NCBI RefSeq assembly: GCF_022385335.1
Contig: NZ_CP092431.1
Span: 5,580,001 to 5,644,000, forward strand
DNA: 64,000 bases
Source: Streptomyces deccanensis
GTDB lineage: Bacteria; Actinomycetota; Actinomycetes; Streptomycetales; Streptomycetaceae
Reading direction: 5' to 3'
Below the pieces are notes generated by a model, which saw only the letters and a list, made by a program, of their open reading frames with translations, was not told the DNA's origin and ran no database searches. Positions within the stretch are counted from its first letter, which is position 1; the number at the start of each line of letters is the position of its first letter. This document shows positions 18,101-27,915 of this stretch, piece after piece. A program made the position numbers and the translations under genes.

Positions 18101-18784
18101 TGGCTTTGTCTCACATGCGGCGATGACGGAGAGCAGAGATGGTTGCCCGCCCGGAGGAAGGATGCAGCGGCACCGCTCTGCCACCGTGGTGATCGGCGAG
18201 CCCGGATCCGGCATCCTCCACCAGTGCCCCGACGCGGTCTGGCCGGCGGTGACCGCGGTGGCGTTCCGGCCCTGGCCGCGCGAGCGCCTGCCAGGCCGCC
18301 CGCTGCCGCAGGGCCGCTGCGGGCGGCGCCGTTGAGCGTTCCCTCGTTCCTTCCGCCCTGCCGGTGCTCGCTTCGGCCCGGGAACTGCGGCCGGTGTCCG
18401 AACGGCACGCCCAGCTTCTGCCGTGTCCGCCGGTGGCCGGGGCCGAGCTGCTGGTCGTCCGGCTGCCGGTCGCCGGAACACTCCACCCGGCAGTCGGCCC
18501 GCGCGCCCGGCTGGATCGAGGAAGCGGCACGACAGGCACCGGACGGCCGCTCGGTGACGGTGCCAGGACCCGACGGTTTCCCCTGCATCGCGCCGGAATG
18601 CACCACCGCTCTGGTTCTCCGGGCGGCGCACCTCCGGCGTCCGGCGGACCAGTGCACCGACCGCGGAGAGCGCGTGACGTGAGCGTCACGACCCGGCGAC
18701 GGCGTGAGAGCGGTCGGCGGCTGATGAGGAATCCGTGAGCGCGGCAGGAGAAGGCCGCTCGACTGAAGCCAGGGGGCCGATCGG
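18101..18784. other. intergenic, no supported gene
   Basis: About 0.7 kb after rpoA. Open frames exist on both strands, but all are Arg/Gly/Pro-rich with no recognisable motif or ribosome site. Possibly decayed coding DNA; nothing assigned. Confidence 0.4.
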
Positions 18785-18815
18785 CGGGTTCACCGACAGT
18801 TCGGTGGGGGACCCG
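18785..18815 (+). promoter_or_regulatory. conserved hairpin, copy 2, before the DUF2180 gene
   Basis: CGGGT, CACCGA, loop CAGT, TCGGTG, GGGG, ACCCG. It keeps both stems of copy 1 at 15695 but changes the loop. It ends 39 bp before the DUF2180 start, in the leader or promoter. Confidence 0.55.
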
Positions 18816-18854
18816 TTCCTCGACGGGGAGGGACGGCAGAACCAGGGAGTGATC

Positions 18855-19076
18855 ATGCAGTGCTACGACTGCCTCGCTGACGATCAGGCGACGACCGCGG
18901 TGGCGGTGTGCGCTTCCTGCGGTGCCGCCCTGTGCAGGGAGCATGTGCGCGCGGAGCACAGGGAGATCCGGCAGTTGGTCGGCGTGGGGAAGGCCACCCA
19001 TGAGCCCTCGGCGCGCAGGCTCGTGTGCGGTATCTGTTACGGCGCGGAGAGCCCGCCCTCCGCGTCGGAGAGCTGA
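18855..19076 (+). CDS. DUF2180-family zinc-finger-like protein
   Basis: 73 residues, MQCYDCLADDQATTAVAVCASCGAALC in outline: CxxC at the start, CASC, a further Cys-rich CREH, and later VCGICYG. The Cys and His pairs suggest two bound zincs, as expected for DUF2180, a small actinobacterial and archaeal family without known function. ATG 18855 is five nt after AGGGAG. A truncated copy of its first 20 codons and leader is at 15685-15828. Confidence 0.8.
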   Translation: MQCYDCLADDQATTAVAVCASCGAALCREHVRAEHREIRQLVGVGKATHEPSARRLVCGICYGAESPPSASES

Positions 19077-19189
19077 CACCCGGTCGCACATCACGGCGCG
19101 AACCGTCCGCGTACCCGCTGCGGCGGCGGTTCGGCGCGCTCTGCTGCGCGGATCAATAGGCGCGGTCGAACCCGGGCTCCAGGAGCCGC

Positions 19190-19414
19190 TCAGGGGCCGG
19201 TGTCGTCGGTGGCGCGGTGCGCCGTTCCGGCCGGCGGGCGTACGTATCGCTCGCAGAGCGGGTTGCGACAAGGGCCCTCCGCCCATACGGGGACGTAGAT
19301 GCCCATGGTCTTGTGTCGCTTCACCTCGGAGTGCACGGGATGTTCGCACGCGGGGCAGAGCCGCTTCGGCGGTCCGGGTGCCGGCGTGGATTCAGGCTGC
19401 CTTTCGCTTCCCAT
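19190..19414 (-). CDS. small zinc-ribbon protein
   Basis: About 74 residues with CPAC and, 26 residues later, CRNPLC, a treble-clef or ribbon-like arrangement; otherwise polar. Start at ATG 19414 (MGSERQPES), or ATG 19420 two codons earlier. A TAAAAT hexamer lies exactly six bases before ATG 19414, so a leaderless mRNA is plausible although the TerC gene ends only about 20 bp upstream on the same strand. Function unknown. Confidence 0.6.
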   Translation of the reverse strand: MGSERQPESTPAPGPPKRLCPACEHPVHSEVKRHKTMGIYVPVWAEGPCRNPLCERYVRPPAGTAHRATDDTGP

Positions 19415-19434
19415 GGTCATATTTTACGGCACAT

Positions 19435-20415
19435 TTAGTTCTCTTTGGGATTTTCTTGGTGTTCAGGCTTCGCGGAGGGTGTTGATGGAGGCCGCAGCAC
19501 ACTGAGCGCCACGGAAGTGGCCAGGACAGTGGCGATCACGGCCAGACTGAGCAAGGAGGGGACCTCGGGGACGGCGGTGCTGATCGTCTCGTGGGATGCC
19601 TGGAGGACCAGCTTGACGCCGATGAACGCGAGGATGAGCGCGAGTCCCTTGCTGAGGTAGTGGAACCGGTCGAGTAGACCGGCGAGCATGAAGTAGAGGG
19701 CGCGCAGACCGAGGATGGCGAAGGCGTTGCTGGTGTAGACGATGAAGACGTCGCTGCTGACTGCCAGCACGGCGGGGACGCTGTCGACGGCGAAGACGAG
19801 GTCGGCCGCCTCGATCGCTGCGACGACGGCGAGCAGCGGGGTGGCTACGCGTCGTCCTGCTTCCCTGACGAAGAACCGGTTGCCCGCGTAGTCGTCCCGG
19901 ACGGGGACGACCTTGCGCAGGAGACGGACGGCGAGGCTTCGGCCGGGGTCGAAGCTGTCCTCCTCCTCTCTGAGGATCTTGTACGTGCTGTAGAAGAGGA
20001 CGGCGGCGAACACGAACAGGACGACGGTGAAGCGGCTGACCACAGCGACACCGGCCGCGAGAAAGATCCCCCGGAAGACCAGCGCGCCGAGAACTCCGAG
20101 GAACAGCACTCGGTGCTGGTAGGCGCGCGGCACTTTGAAGTAGCCGAAGATCAGCGCGAAGACGAAGAGGTTGTCGACCGACAGGCTCTTCTCCAGCAGC
20201 CAAGCGGTCGTGTACTCGACACCGGCGGTCGTGCCGACCACGAGGAAGACGACGGCGCCGAACAGGATCGCCAGGCCCACCCAGACCCCGCTCCACGCGG
20301 TGGCCTCACGGAAGCCGATGACGTGCGCCTCCCGGTGCGCCAGCAGGTCGACCGCCAACGACACCAGTACGGTGACGGCGAACGCGATCCACAGCCAGAA
20401 CGGCACGTCATGCAC
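19435..20415 (-). CDS. TerC/Alx-family membrane protein (probable metal-ion exporter)
   Basis: 326 residues, about nine membrane helices. Family signatures are SVDNLFVFALIFGYFKVP near residue 80 and AADLVFAVDSVPAVLAVSSD near 205, with paired acidic residues in helices. TerC-family proteins such as Alx and MntP-linked homologs export manganese and are tied to tellurite or alkaline stress. GTG 20415 has an AGAGGGG ribosome site; an in-frame GTG at 20451 would add 12 residues. No ter cluster nearby. Confidence 0.88.
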   Translation of the reverse strand: MHDVPFWLWIAFAVTVLVSLAVDLLAHREAHVIGFREATAWSGVWVGLAILFGAVVFLVVGTTAGVEYTTAWLLEKSLSVDNLFVFALIFGYFKVPRAYQHRVLFLGVLGALVFRGIFLAAGVAVVSRFTVVLFVFAAVLFYSTYKILREEEDSFDPGRSLAVRLLRKVVPVRDDYAGNRFFVREAGRRVATPLLAVVAAIEAADLVFAVDSVPAVLAVSSDVFIVYTSNAFAILGLRALYFMLAGLLDRFHYLSKGLALILAFIGVKLVLQASHETISTAVPEVPSLLSLAVIATVLATSVALSVLRPPSTPSAKPEHQENPKEN

Positions 20416-20906
20416 GGATCCGCCCCTCTGCGCGATCAACCGGAAGACCACTTTCGAGTGTGGGTCACATGAGGGTGTTTGTCGCTTCGGCCTGGCCCGC
20501 GCGACTGCCTCGGCGGGCCGGGAGGGCCGCTCCCGGATCCGGTCCGTCGCTCAGGGGCGTCCGCCCGGTCATCGCCGCCCGCCCTGCCCGACGGTGGCCC
20601 GCTCTGTCTCGTCGAGTCCTGTCCGGCGTGCCGTTCGACTTCAGTCGGCGGGTAGCAGCGACCCGCGCGCCGCGCCTGCCCCGCGCCTTGGACCTCTGCC
20701 GGGAAACCTCGCCGACCGTCGGCTACGGTGTCCAGCCCTCGCCGCGACGCCGTGCAAGCCTTCCGCGGAGATGCGGACACATCTTGGCGCGACAACGGTG
20801 TGCGGGTGCCGACAAGGCTGTGCGGGACGAGCCCGAGGTCGTCACGATCGTCATGGCGAAGCCCTCGGCCACTGGTGTGGCGGTCGCGGGCTTCAGGGTG
20901 AGATGG
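20416..20906. other. intergenic, no supported gene
   Basis: 490 bp between the TerC gene start and the end of the next minus-strand gene. No recognisable protein, RNA or repeat. Confidence 0.4.
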
Positions 20907-21302
20907 TCACGGCCCAGCGGTCGGCGATGCTGGGAGGGGAGCCGTGCCCGGAGTGTCGGCAGAGGGCTGCGACGTCGAGCCTCCGGTGCTCGGAACGGGC
21001 GTGACATGCTTTTCATCCACTGTGGGGTGGCTTGTCGACCACAGCACGGCCACCAGACCGACGGCGCACGCACCGCCGACGAGCAGTGCGGGCAGACGTC
21101 GCGGGGAGCGCACCAGGCGTAGCCCCCACCAACCGGCGCTCGCCGCAGTGAAGACCGCGATCGTCGGGGTGAGGTCGCCGTTCTTGTAGGTGATCAGCAA
21201 GGCGTCGTGGTTGGTGGCCACCACCAAGAGCGTCGCGTAGAGCACCGCGATGACCGCGCACACTGCTTCCAGCAGGCGTAACGCGCGTCGGCTTCCCCTC
21301 AT
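20907..21302 (-). CDS. small integral membrane protein
   Basis: 131 residues with three hydrophobic helices (LEAVCAVIAVLYATLLVVAT, PTIAVFTAASAGWWGLRLV, LPALLVGGACAVGLVAVLWS), then a Ser/Thr/Pro-rich tail of about 45 residues, probably extracytoplasmic. Start ATG 21302 preceded by GGAGGGA. Unknown function. Confidence 0.65.
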   Translation of the reverse strand: MRGSRRALRLLEAVCAVIAVLYATLLVVATNHDALLITYKNGDLTPTIAVFTAASAGWWGLRLVRSPRRLPALLVGGACAVGLVAVLWSTSHPTVDEKHVTPVPSTGGSTSQPSADTPGTAPLPASPTAGP

Positions 21303-21521
21303 GCCGTACTTCCCTCCAGGCCGTCGACCAGTCCTCCAGTAAACCCGGCACCGACCCCACCGCGCGCCCTCGGTCATGCGGCGCACACAAGACGCCGAAT
21401 TCCTCACTCAGGCTTCCCGGACCTCTTGGCGGCTGCGCGAGGCAGAGCACGCGAACGTTTCCTGCTTCTCACATGGCTCTGTCGCGCGAGGGCCGCTGCA
21501 CCCGTGCCGTGGAGCAGCGGT

Positions 21522-21749
21522 TCATGGGTGCTCGTAGGCGCAGACGCCACTCCAGTCGACGGTTCCGTCACCGACCTGGCTGTATGCCTGCTCGCACTCC
21601 TCGCGGTCCGTCGGCGTGTCGGAACCCGTTTCGTCGGAGGCGTAACCGATGGAGCCGAGCACGGCGATGGTGACCACCGATGCCCACAGCACCATGGCTC
21701 GTTTGGGATTCTTCTCCGCCCATTGCTGAAGTGCTGTCTTACGCCGCAC
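21522..21749 (-). CDS. small single-helix membrane or exported protein
   Basis: 75 residues: basic N-terminus, helix AMVLWASVVTIAVLGSIGYA, then an acidic outside part with two Cys (EECEQAYSQVGDG and SGVCAYEHP). GTG 21749 follows a GAGGGGGG ribosome site. Unknown function. Confidence 0.6.
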   Translation of the reverse strand: MRRKTALQQWAEKNPKRAMVLWASVVTIAVLGSIGYASDETGSDTPTDREECEQAYSQVGDGTVDWSGVCAYEHP

Positions 21750-21889
21750 AATCCCCCCTCGGAATCGGATGGCCCGTGTAGACCGTCGAGCGCACCTTGT
21801 CGCCGACGGCAGGCAGATCCGGGCAGTGACAGGACATCCACCACCGTCCGCCTCGGAGTCGTTGTGCCGGCACCGGGGCAGGACAGCCG

Positions 21890-22510
21890 TCAGCCGCCGT
21901 CGGTGAGTCGGCCGTTGACGTCGAGCAGGTCTGCCGCTCGTCGTAGAACGTCCAGGATCTCCTGGCGGGCCGTAGGACGAGAAGCGAAAACCCGGGGGCT
22001 CGGGTGCCAGGTGGGCAGCGTGTGAACCGTCGGCGCGTATCGCTCCTGGTAAGCCGCCCAGCCGGCCTGCGCCTTGCGGCCCATCGGCACGACCACCTCC
22101 AGCCTGGGCAGCATGGAGATCACCTCGTGCAGGAAGGGTGCCGCGCGTTGCATCTCCGTCCGTCCGGGGGCGGCGATGCGGTCCGCGGTGCCCAGATACC
22201 AGGGCACGATGTTCCAGTGCAGGGACTCCTCGTACGGCAGACCCGCCTCGGTGCGCAGCGTCCAGCAGTTCTGCGCCGTCGGGTCGTCGTTGTCGACGGA
22301 GATGATTCCGCTGCCGGTGCGTCTCAGGGTCGCTTCGGCTCCCATGGATTTCTGGCCCGGAAGGAGAAAGAGGCTCCGGGCCTCGGTGCCGCCGGAAGCG
22401 GGGTCGAACCACGGCACGGACTCGCCGTCGCCGAGACGCTCGCGCAGTCTCTCCACCCAGTCGTTCAAGGGGCGTACCGCGGGCTCCGTCCTGACGGCGA
22501 GCAGCCGGGC
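21890..22510 (-). pseudogene. 5'-truncated uracil-DNA-glycosylase-family gene
   Basis: The minus-strand frame carries the UDG-superfamily pattern WNIVPWYLG after a motif-1-like region (ARSLFLLPGQKSMGAE, ISVDNDDPTAQN), and the second-loop His in LPTWHPSPRVF. In the family these proteins remove uracil or related lesions from DNA. The frame loses homology at about 22510, exactly where Rhs sequence on the other strand begins, and no start codon lies in the conserved part. The gene therefore seems to have lost its 5' end in a recombination with the Rhs gene. Confidence 0.65.
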
Positions 22511-22514
22511 ACCG

Positions 22515-25500
22515 CATGGTCCGCGACCCAGGCCCCGACCAAGGGGGCGGTGACCTGGACCGGCCGCGCCACGGGATACGGAACCACGGCGAGTACGGAT
22601 GGGCTGCGCGCAGCCTCGGGCTGGCAGAGGATCAAGGCCACCACGTACGACACCCTCGGCCGCCCCGTCGGCGTCACCGATGCCGCCGGCGAGACCACCA
22701 ACACCGCCTACACCCTGGTCTCCGCGGGCCCGCTGACGAAGACGATCGTCACCAATCCCATGACCCACAAGGTCACCAGCTTCCTGGACCACCGGCACGG
22801 CCAGCCCCTGCGGGCATACGACGCCAACCTGAAGAAGACCGAGACCACCTACGACGCCCTCGGCCGACTGACCGCTGTCTGGGAACCCAACTGCAACAAG
22901 CCGCCGGCTACAGCGCGAACACCACCTTCAAGTACCGGATCAGCAGCAGCGAACCGTCCTGGGTGTCCACGTCGAAGCTGAAGAAGGACGGCGAGACGTA
23001 CAACACGGGCTACGAGCTGTACGACTCGATGATGCGCCCGCTGCAGACCCAGACCCCCACCCAGCTCGGCGGCCAGGTGCTCACCGACACCCGCTACGAC
23101 ACCCGGGGCCTGGCCTACGAGACGTACGAGGACATCTTCGACAGCACCACGACTCCCAAGGGCACCTACACGCGCGAGGAGTACGGCGAGGCACCCAGGC
23201 AGATCGAGACGGTCTACGACGGCGCGGAACGGATCACGACCAACACCCTCTACTCATACGGGGTGAAGAAGTGGTCCACCACCACCAGCCACACCGGTGA
23301 CTCCATCGCCACCACCGCCGTCCAGGGCGGCTCGGCGAGCCGCACCATCGTCGACGCGCGCGAACGAACGGTCGAGACCCGCGAGTACGCGGGCAGCAGC
23401 CCGGCCGACCCGCAGTTCGGCGGCGGCTCGGGCACCGCCTCGTACAAGTCCACCAAGTTCCAGTACACGTTGGACGACCAGCAGTCCCAGGTCACCGGCC
23501 CCGACGGCGCCACATGGTCGTACAGCTACGACCTGTTCGGCCGCAAGACCAGCGCCGACGACCCGGACAAGGGTCTGACGGAGCTGGATTACGACAGTCT
23601 CGACCGGCTCACCAGGACCACCGATTCCTTCGGCCGCGCCGTCGTCTCCGGATACGACACGATCGGCCGTGTCACCGGCACCTGGGCCGGCTCGAAGACC
23701 GATGCGAACCAACTGACCGCCCTCACCTACGACTCCCTGCTCAAGGGCCTGCCGGACGCGAGTACCCGCTACGTCGGTGGCAAGACGGGCAAGGCGTACA
23801 CGAGGACGGTCACCGCCTACGACAGCCTGTCCCGGCCCACCGTCACCGAGCTGGCCCTGCCGGGTTCCGACCCGCTCGTCGCGGCGGGCGCACCGGCCAC
23901 CCTCGAATTCGAGAACAACTACAACATCGACGGCACGCTGCAGAACAGCAAGGAGCCCGCGCTCGGCGGACTGCCCTCCGAGATCGTCGACTACGGCTAC
24001 ACCGGCACCGGCCAGGTCAGCTCCATCGGCGGCAGCACCGGCTACCTCCTCGACGCCGACTACTCCGCCCTCGGCCAGGCCCGGCAGCTCGTGCTCGGCA
24101 CCGCGAACACCGAGGAACACAAGAAGGCGTACGTCAACAACACCTGGGAGGAGGGGACCGGGCGGCTCCTGGGCAGCCATGTCACGGACCAGACCCATCC
24201 GTACAAGCTGCAGAACCTGGCCTACACCTATGACCAGGCGGGCAACGTCACCTCCATCGCCGACACCAGCACACTGGGCGGTACCGCACCGGCCGAGACC
24301 CAGTGCTTCGCCCACGACGGGCACCGGCGCCTGACCGAGGCGTGGACACCTGCCTCGCAGAAGTGCTCCGACGCCCGCAGCGCGAGCAGCCTGGGCGGCC
24401 GGTCCGCGTACTGGACCAGCTACGGCTACAACGACGCCGGTCAGCGCACCGAGGAGACCGAACACACCTCCACCGGCGACACCACCACGACCTACTGCTA
24501 CGAAAAGGCGGACCAGCCCCACGCCCTGACCGGCACCAGCACGAAGGCCGACTGCACCGCCCCGGACCGGTCCTACGAGTTCGACAGCACCGGCAACACC
24601 ACCAGCCGGCCGGACGGCACCGCAACCCAGGACCTCGACTGGTCCGACGAGGGCAGGCTGGCGACCCTCACCGAGAGCGGCAAGACGACCGACTACCTGT
24701 ACGGGGTCGACGGCACACTCCTGATCCGCGCCACCGAGGGCGGTGAGCGGGTCCTGTACGTGGGGGCCACCGAACTCCACCTGAAAGCGGACGGCAGCAT
24801 CTGGGCCCAGCGCCACTACGGCTCGGGCAGCCTGACCGTCGCCGTCCGCTCCAACGAGAGCGGTGCCGACGAACTCAGCTACCTCGTCACCGACCAGCAC
24901 GGCACCGCCACCCTGGCCATCGACGCCACGAATCAGGCGTTCTCCCGCCGCTACACGACCCCCTTCGGTGCCCCAAGAGGCGAGACCACCGGAGCCGCTT
25001 GGCCCGACGACAAGGGGTTCCTCGGCAAGACCACCGACACCGGCACCGGTCTCACCCATGTCGACGCCCGCCAGTACGACCCCGAACTCGGCCAGTTCAT
25101 CAGCGTCGACCCGCTCCTGCAGACCGGTGTGGGGCAGACCCTCAACGGCTACAGCTACGCCGTCCAGAACCCGTCGACGCTCGCCGACCCGTCCGGCCTC
25201 GGCGTGCCCGAGTGCAGAGAGCCGCAGAAGTACGGCATCACGTGCCGCGGTGGCATCCCGGTCAGCAGCGGCAAGAAGAAGACCAGCAGTGGCGGCGGTG
25301 AGGGTCCCGTCCGGGCTTGCCGCTGTGGAGGATGGCCCACGCTGGTGAAGGGCATGAAGCCCACCGGCCTCGGCGGCATCCCGGGCCGCCGCAACATCAC
25401 CCTGCCGTCGACACCGCCGCCCACGGGCTGGCTCAAGGTCGTACCTCCGCCCAACCCCGGCCCCGCGCCGAAGGCCGAAGCCAACAAGAACTGGTTCCAG

Positions 25501-25983
25501 CGGGCGGTCGACTCGTTCAACTCGACGCAGGGCGGCCTGAAGCAGAAGCTGATGGGCGCGGCGTTCGGTGCGATGGGAATGGACAACTCACGCGGGGCCT
25601 GTGCCAGTTTGGGTGGGGGACTCTTCGTCAGTGTGGAGGGTTCTGCCTGCATCGTGATGACGAAGAAGCCAGACGGAGCCGTGGACTTCGGATGGACGAG
25701 GTCCGTCAGTGTCGGCGGTGCCGGTTTCGGCTTCAGCGGTGACGTCTCCATGCTCCGCAGCAACGCCGATGACATCGGTCAGTTCGCCGGATACGGGCGC
25801 GACGTCGGGGCGTCCTTCTTCAGCGGGTTCGGCGGTACGATCAATCACGAGCACGCGATCGGTACGTACAACTCGAAGGGCGAGCAGGTGCGCAGCTTCG
25901 AGATGGGCTTCGGCGCGGGCCTCGAGTACGAGGGGTATGCCGGCGTGAACAAGACGTGGAGCGGAACATGGTTCACTCGGTGA
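22515..25983 (+). pseudogene. 5'-truncated, frameshifted Rhs/YD-repeat protein with unknown C-terminal domain
   Basis: Many YD repeats (TTYDTLGRPVGVT, TTYDALGRLTAVW, WSYSYDLFGRKTS), then the Rhs core end VDARQYDPELGQFISVDPLL and NPSTLADPSGLG near 25200. The gene lacks its N-terminal half at the 22510 junction. It also shifts frame near 22900: AVWEPNCNK and GYSANTTFKY are joined if one G is restored. Downstream of the core is a variable tail of about 260 residues, with a linker of Pro and Gly and then a glycine-rich, probably beta-stranded domain (ACASLGGGLFVSVEGSACIV, VGGAGFGFSGDVS, GFGAGLEYEGY). In the family such tails are toxins or effectors; this one is not a type I recognise. Two small membrane-protein genes follow. 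Confidence 0.85.
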
Positions 25984-26002
25984 GGCTCGGGCAGGTCTGG
26001 AT

Positions 26003-26209
26003 ATGTTCAGTCTGATCATCGGAATCCTCCTGATCATCTTCGGCGTCTGTCTCGTCGGGGACTTCGGGAGGATCGCGACCCGCCTCTACACCTTCTTCGC
26101 CGATTTCATGAATCCTGGACGCGCCACCGCCGGGACCTTCCGGCTGGTGGGGTTGTTCGCGATCCTGTTGGGGATCGGCTGGGTCGCGACGTCATTCCCG
26201 CTCGGATAG
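26003..26209 (+). CDS. small membrane protein after the Rhs tail (possible immunity protein)
   Basis: 68 residues with two hydrophobic helices (FSLIIGILLIIFGVCLVGDF and LVGLFAILLGIGWVATSFPL) joined by a basic/aromatic loop. It starts 20 bp after the Rhs stop, the usual place for an Rhs immunity gene, and shares its plan with the next small gene. The immunity role is inference from position. Base composition is less GC-rich than its neighbours. Ribosome site weak (CAGG). Confidence 0.6.
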   Translation: MFSLIIGILLIIFGVCLVGDFGRIATRLYTFFADFMNPGRATAGTFRLVGLFAILLGIGWVATSFPLG

Positions 26210-26285
26210 CAATCGAATGAGGGGCGAGGCGTGCCGCGACATTCTGCGGCACGTCTCGATGACCTCAAGTCACCCTTGAGAGGAT

Positions 26286-26504
26286 ATGGATTCCCTGTAT
26301 CTGGCGTGGAAGGGAATTCTGGGAATTGTCGGATTCTGTCTTGCCCTCAACATCCGCGACGCTTCCTATCGAACCTATGAGTTCCTCACGGGTCGCGGGC
26401 CATTCGCCCCTGGCCCGGGCTTCAGCCCCCTCGTCATCAGGATCGTCGGGGCACTCATAGGTGCCGTTTCGACTTGGTCATTTGTGAGCGGTCTGACTTC
26501 CTAG
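26286..26504 (+). CDS. second small membrane protein after the Rhs tail
   Basis: 72 residues with two hydrophobic stretches (WKGILGIVGFCLALNIRDA and VIRIVGALIGAVSTWSFVSG) and a loop with aromatic residues (YRTYEFLTGRG), echoing the preceding gene (RLYTFFADFM). The two may be diverged duplicates. Good ribosome site GAGAGGA. Noticeably AT-richer than the surrounding DNA, which suggests acquisition with the Rhs tail. Confidence 0.6.
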   Translation: MDSLYLAWKGILGIVGFCLALNIRDASYRTYEFLTGRGPFAPGPGFSPLVIRIVGALIGAVSTWSFVSGLTS

Positions 26505-26512
26505 GCCAAGCG

Positions 26513-26555
26513 CGCTTGAGCCCGGTCCGGTTGTCTGCCGGGCCGGGCTCAAGCG
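26513..26555. terminator. bidirectional terminator
   Basis: CGCTTGAGCCCGG (26513-26525) and its exact complement (26543-26555) form a 13-bp stem, with an inner CCGG/CCGG pairing in the loop. It lies between the convergent Rhs-linked genes and the copper operon. Confidence 0.75.
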
Positions 26556-26570
26556 ATGCGTAGCGCTTTG

Positions 26571-27173
26571 TCAGCTGTTCGTCCGTGTTCCGCGAAGTGC
26601 GCGCACGGCCAGGAAGCCCGCGCCCGCGATCACGACGACCGCCCCCGCGAGGAGGGCCAGGGCCGTGGTGCGGCCGAGTCCGAGGAACGCCTCGTCCTCG
26701 ACCGTGTCCGCACCCGTGCCCGTGTCCGAACCCGTGTCGGGTGGCTGAAGGCTCAGCTGTTGGCAGGCTGTCGCGGCCTTGGCGGTCGCGGCGCCCTTCG
26801 CGACCTCGAACTGGAAGGCGCTGCTCTGGGTGTCACCGTCGGCGGAGTTGATGGTGTACGTGAGGGTGTTGACGCCGGTGGGCAGGCCCGCGACCGCGGC
26901 GCAGGTGACGGAGCCGTCGGCCACGACCGGCCTGCCGACGGGCACGGTGGCACCGTCGGGGCCGACCAGGCCGATCTTCGGCGTGGTGCCGGACTTCAGC
27001 CGGCCGAAGGTCAGCGAGACGACCGCGGCACCAGGGCCGACCGTGTCCCCCGGCCCAGGTGACGCGTCCTCCAGTGCGGTGTGGGCGCGGGCGGGCGTGC
27101 CACCGAGGAACAGCAGCACGCCCAGGCAGCCCGACAGGACCGTCGTCGCCCTCAGAACTCGAAGTCCGCGCAT
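26571..27173 (-). CDS. CopC-domain exported protein with C-terminal membrane anchor
   Basis: 200 residues. Signal peptide (VLSGCLGVLLFLGGTPARA) then HTALEDASPGPGDTVGPG, giving an N-terminal His after cleavage, as in CopC where it binds copper. The 100-residue beta-sandwich (VVSLTFGRLK, TCAAVAGLPTGVNTLTYTIN, FQFEVAKG) is followed by a Thr/Asp-rich linker and one membrane helix (ALALLAGAVVVIAGAGFLAV). The ATG overlaps the end of the SodC-like gene by 22 bp. Last gene of a seven-gene minus-strand copper operon. Confidence 0.75.
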   Translation of the reverse strand: MRGLRVLRATTVLSGCLGVLLFLGGTPARAHTALEDASPGPGDTVGPGAAVVSLTFGRLKSGTTPKIGLVGPDGATVPVGRPVVADGSVTCAAVAGLPTGVNTLTYTINSADGDTQSSAFQFEVAKGAATAKAATACQQLSLQPPDTGSDTGTGADTVEDEAFLGLGRTTALALLAGAVVVIAGAGFLAVRALRGTRTNS

Positions 27174-27805
27174 GCGATCCGGTTGTCCTGTGCCTCGGAG
27201 GGGTGGACGACGATCGCCTTGGCGTCCTCGCCTGTCCTCCTGTCGTTGTTCACCGTCGTCATTCCCATGCCCGACTTGTCGGCGGTGAACATCAGATGCA
27301 CCTCGTTCGGTGGCGTCGTCGCACCGCCCTTCTCGAACTGGAAGTGGTCGCCGCCGTTCTTCGCCGAGCACGACTGGGCGTGCAGGTGCGACATGTAGGT
27401 GGCCCCCGGCTGCAGACCGCTCAGGGACACCGTGACCGTGGTGCCCTTCGGGCCCTGCGCCAGCCACGCGGAGCCCCTGACGTCGTCCATGCCCGGCGGG
27501 CGGGTGTCGAGCAGCTCGAAGGCGCCCTTCACCACGTCGGCGTCGGGGATCTTGTCGGCGGGGGTGGCCGACGGGTCACCCATCGCCATGTCCTTCATGT
27601 CATCCATGCCGGACATCTCGTCCGTGCTCTTGGACGGGGACGCGGACGCCGTCGCGCCAGCTGCGGTGTTCGATGTCTTCTCGGAGGATTCGCCGCCGCA
27701 ACCCGACAGCAGGGCGGCTGTGCAGGTGACGGTGAGGCAGGTGACGGCGAGACGGGTGCGTGGGCGGCGGCGTGTAGCGGCCGAGGGCGTTGTGCGGTGG
27801 CTCAT
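27152..27805 (-). CDS. Cu/Zn superoxide dismutase-like lipoprotein with Met/Asp-rich segment
   Basis: 217 residues. Lipobox LLSGCGGES near residue 38 marks a lipoprotein. A Met/Asp-rich stretch (DEMSGMDDMKDMAMG) is a likely copper-binding tail. The C-terminal 120 residues resemble the SodC/SOD_Cu fold: SGLQPGATYMSHLHAQSC, HFQFEKGG, and AIVVHPSEAQ...ACADF, with Cys pairing plausible. The complete set of active-site His residues is not obvious, so it may bind copper rather than dismutate superoxide. Start ATG 27805 with CCGGGAG upstream. Within the copper operon. Confidence 0.7.
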   Translation of the reverse strand: MSHRTTPSAATRRRPRTRLAVTCLTVTCTAALLSGCGGESSEKTSNTAAGATASASPSKSTDEMSGMDDMKDMAMGDPSATPADKIPDADVVKGAFELLDTRPPGMDDVRGSAWLAQGPKGTTVTVSLSGLQPGATYMSHLHAQSCSAKNGGDHFQFEKGGATTPPNEVHLMFTADKSGMGMTTVNNDRRTGEDAKAIVVHPSEAQDNRIACADFEF

Positions 27806-27915
27806 GGGGTGAACTCCCGGTTGTGGAGCGTGGACGGGACGGGCCGACGCGCGTAGGGGCACGCCGACCGCTCGCCTGTCTCCGACCACGACCGAATGTC
27901 ACCGGATCGGGCGTT

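Noticed and set aside
23254..25059. A 601-codon minus-strand open frame opposite the Rhs gene
   Set aside because: Low-complexity Val/Gly/Ala shadow of the Rhs coding strand.
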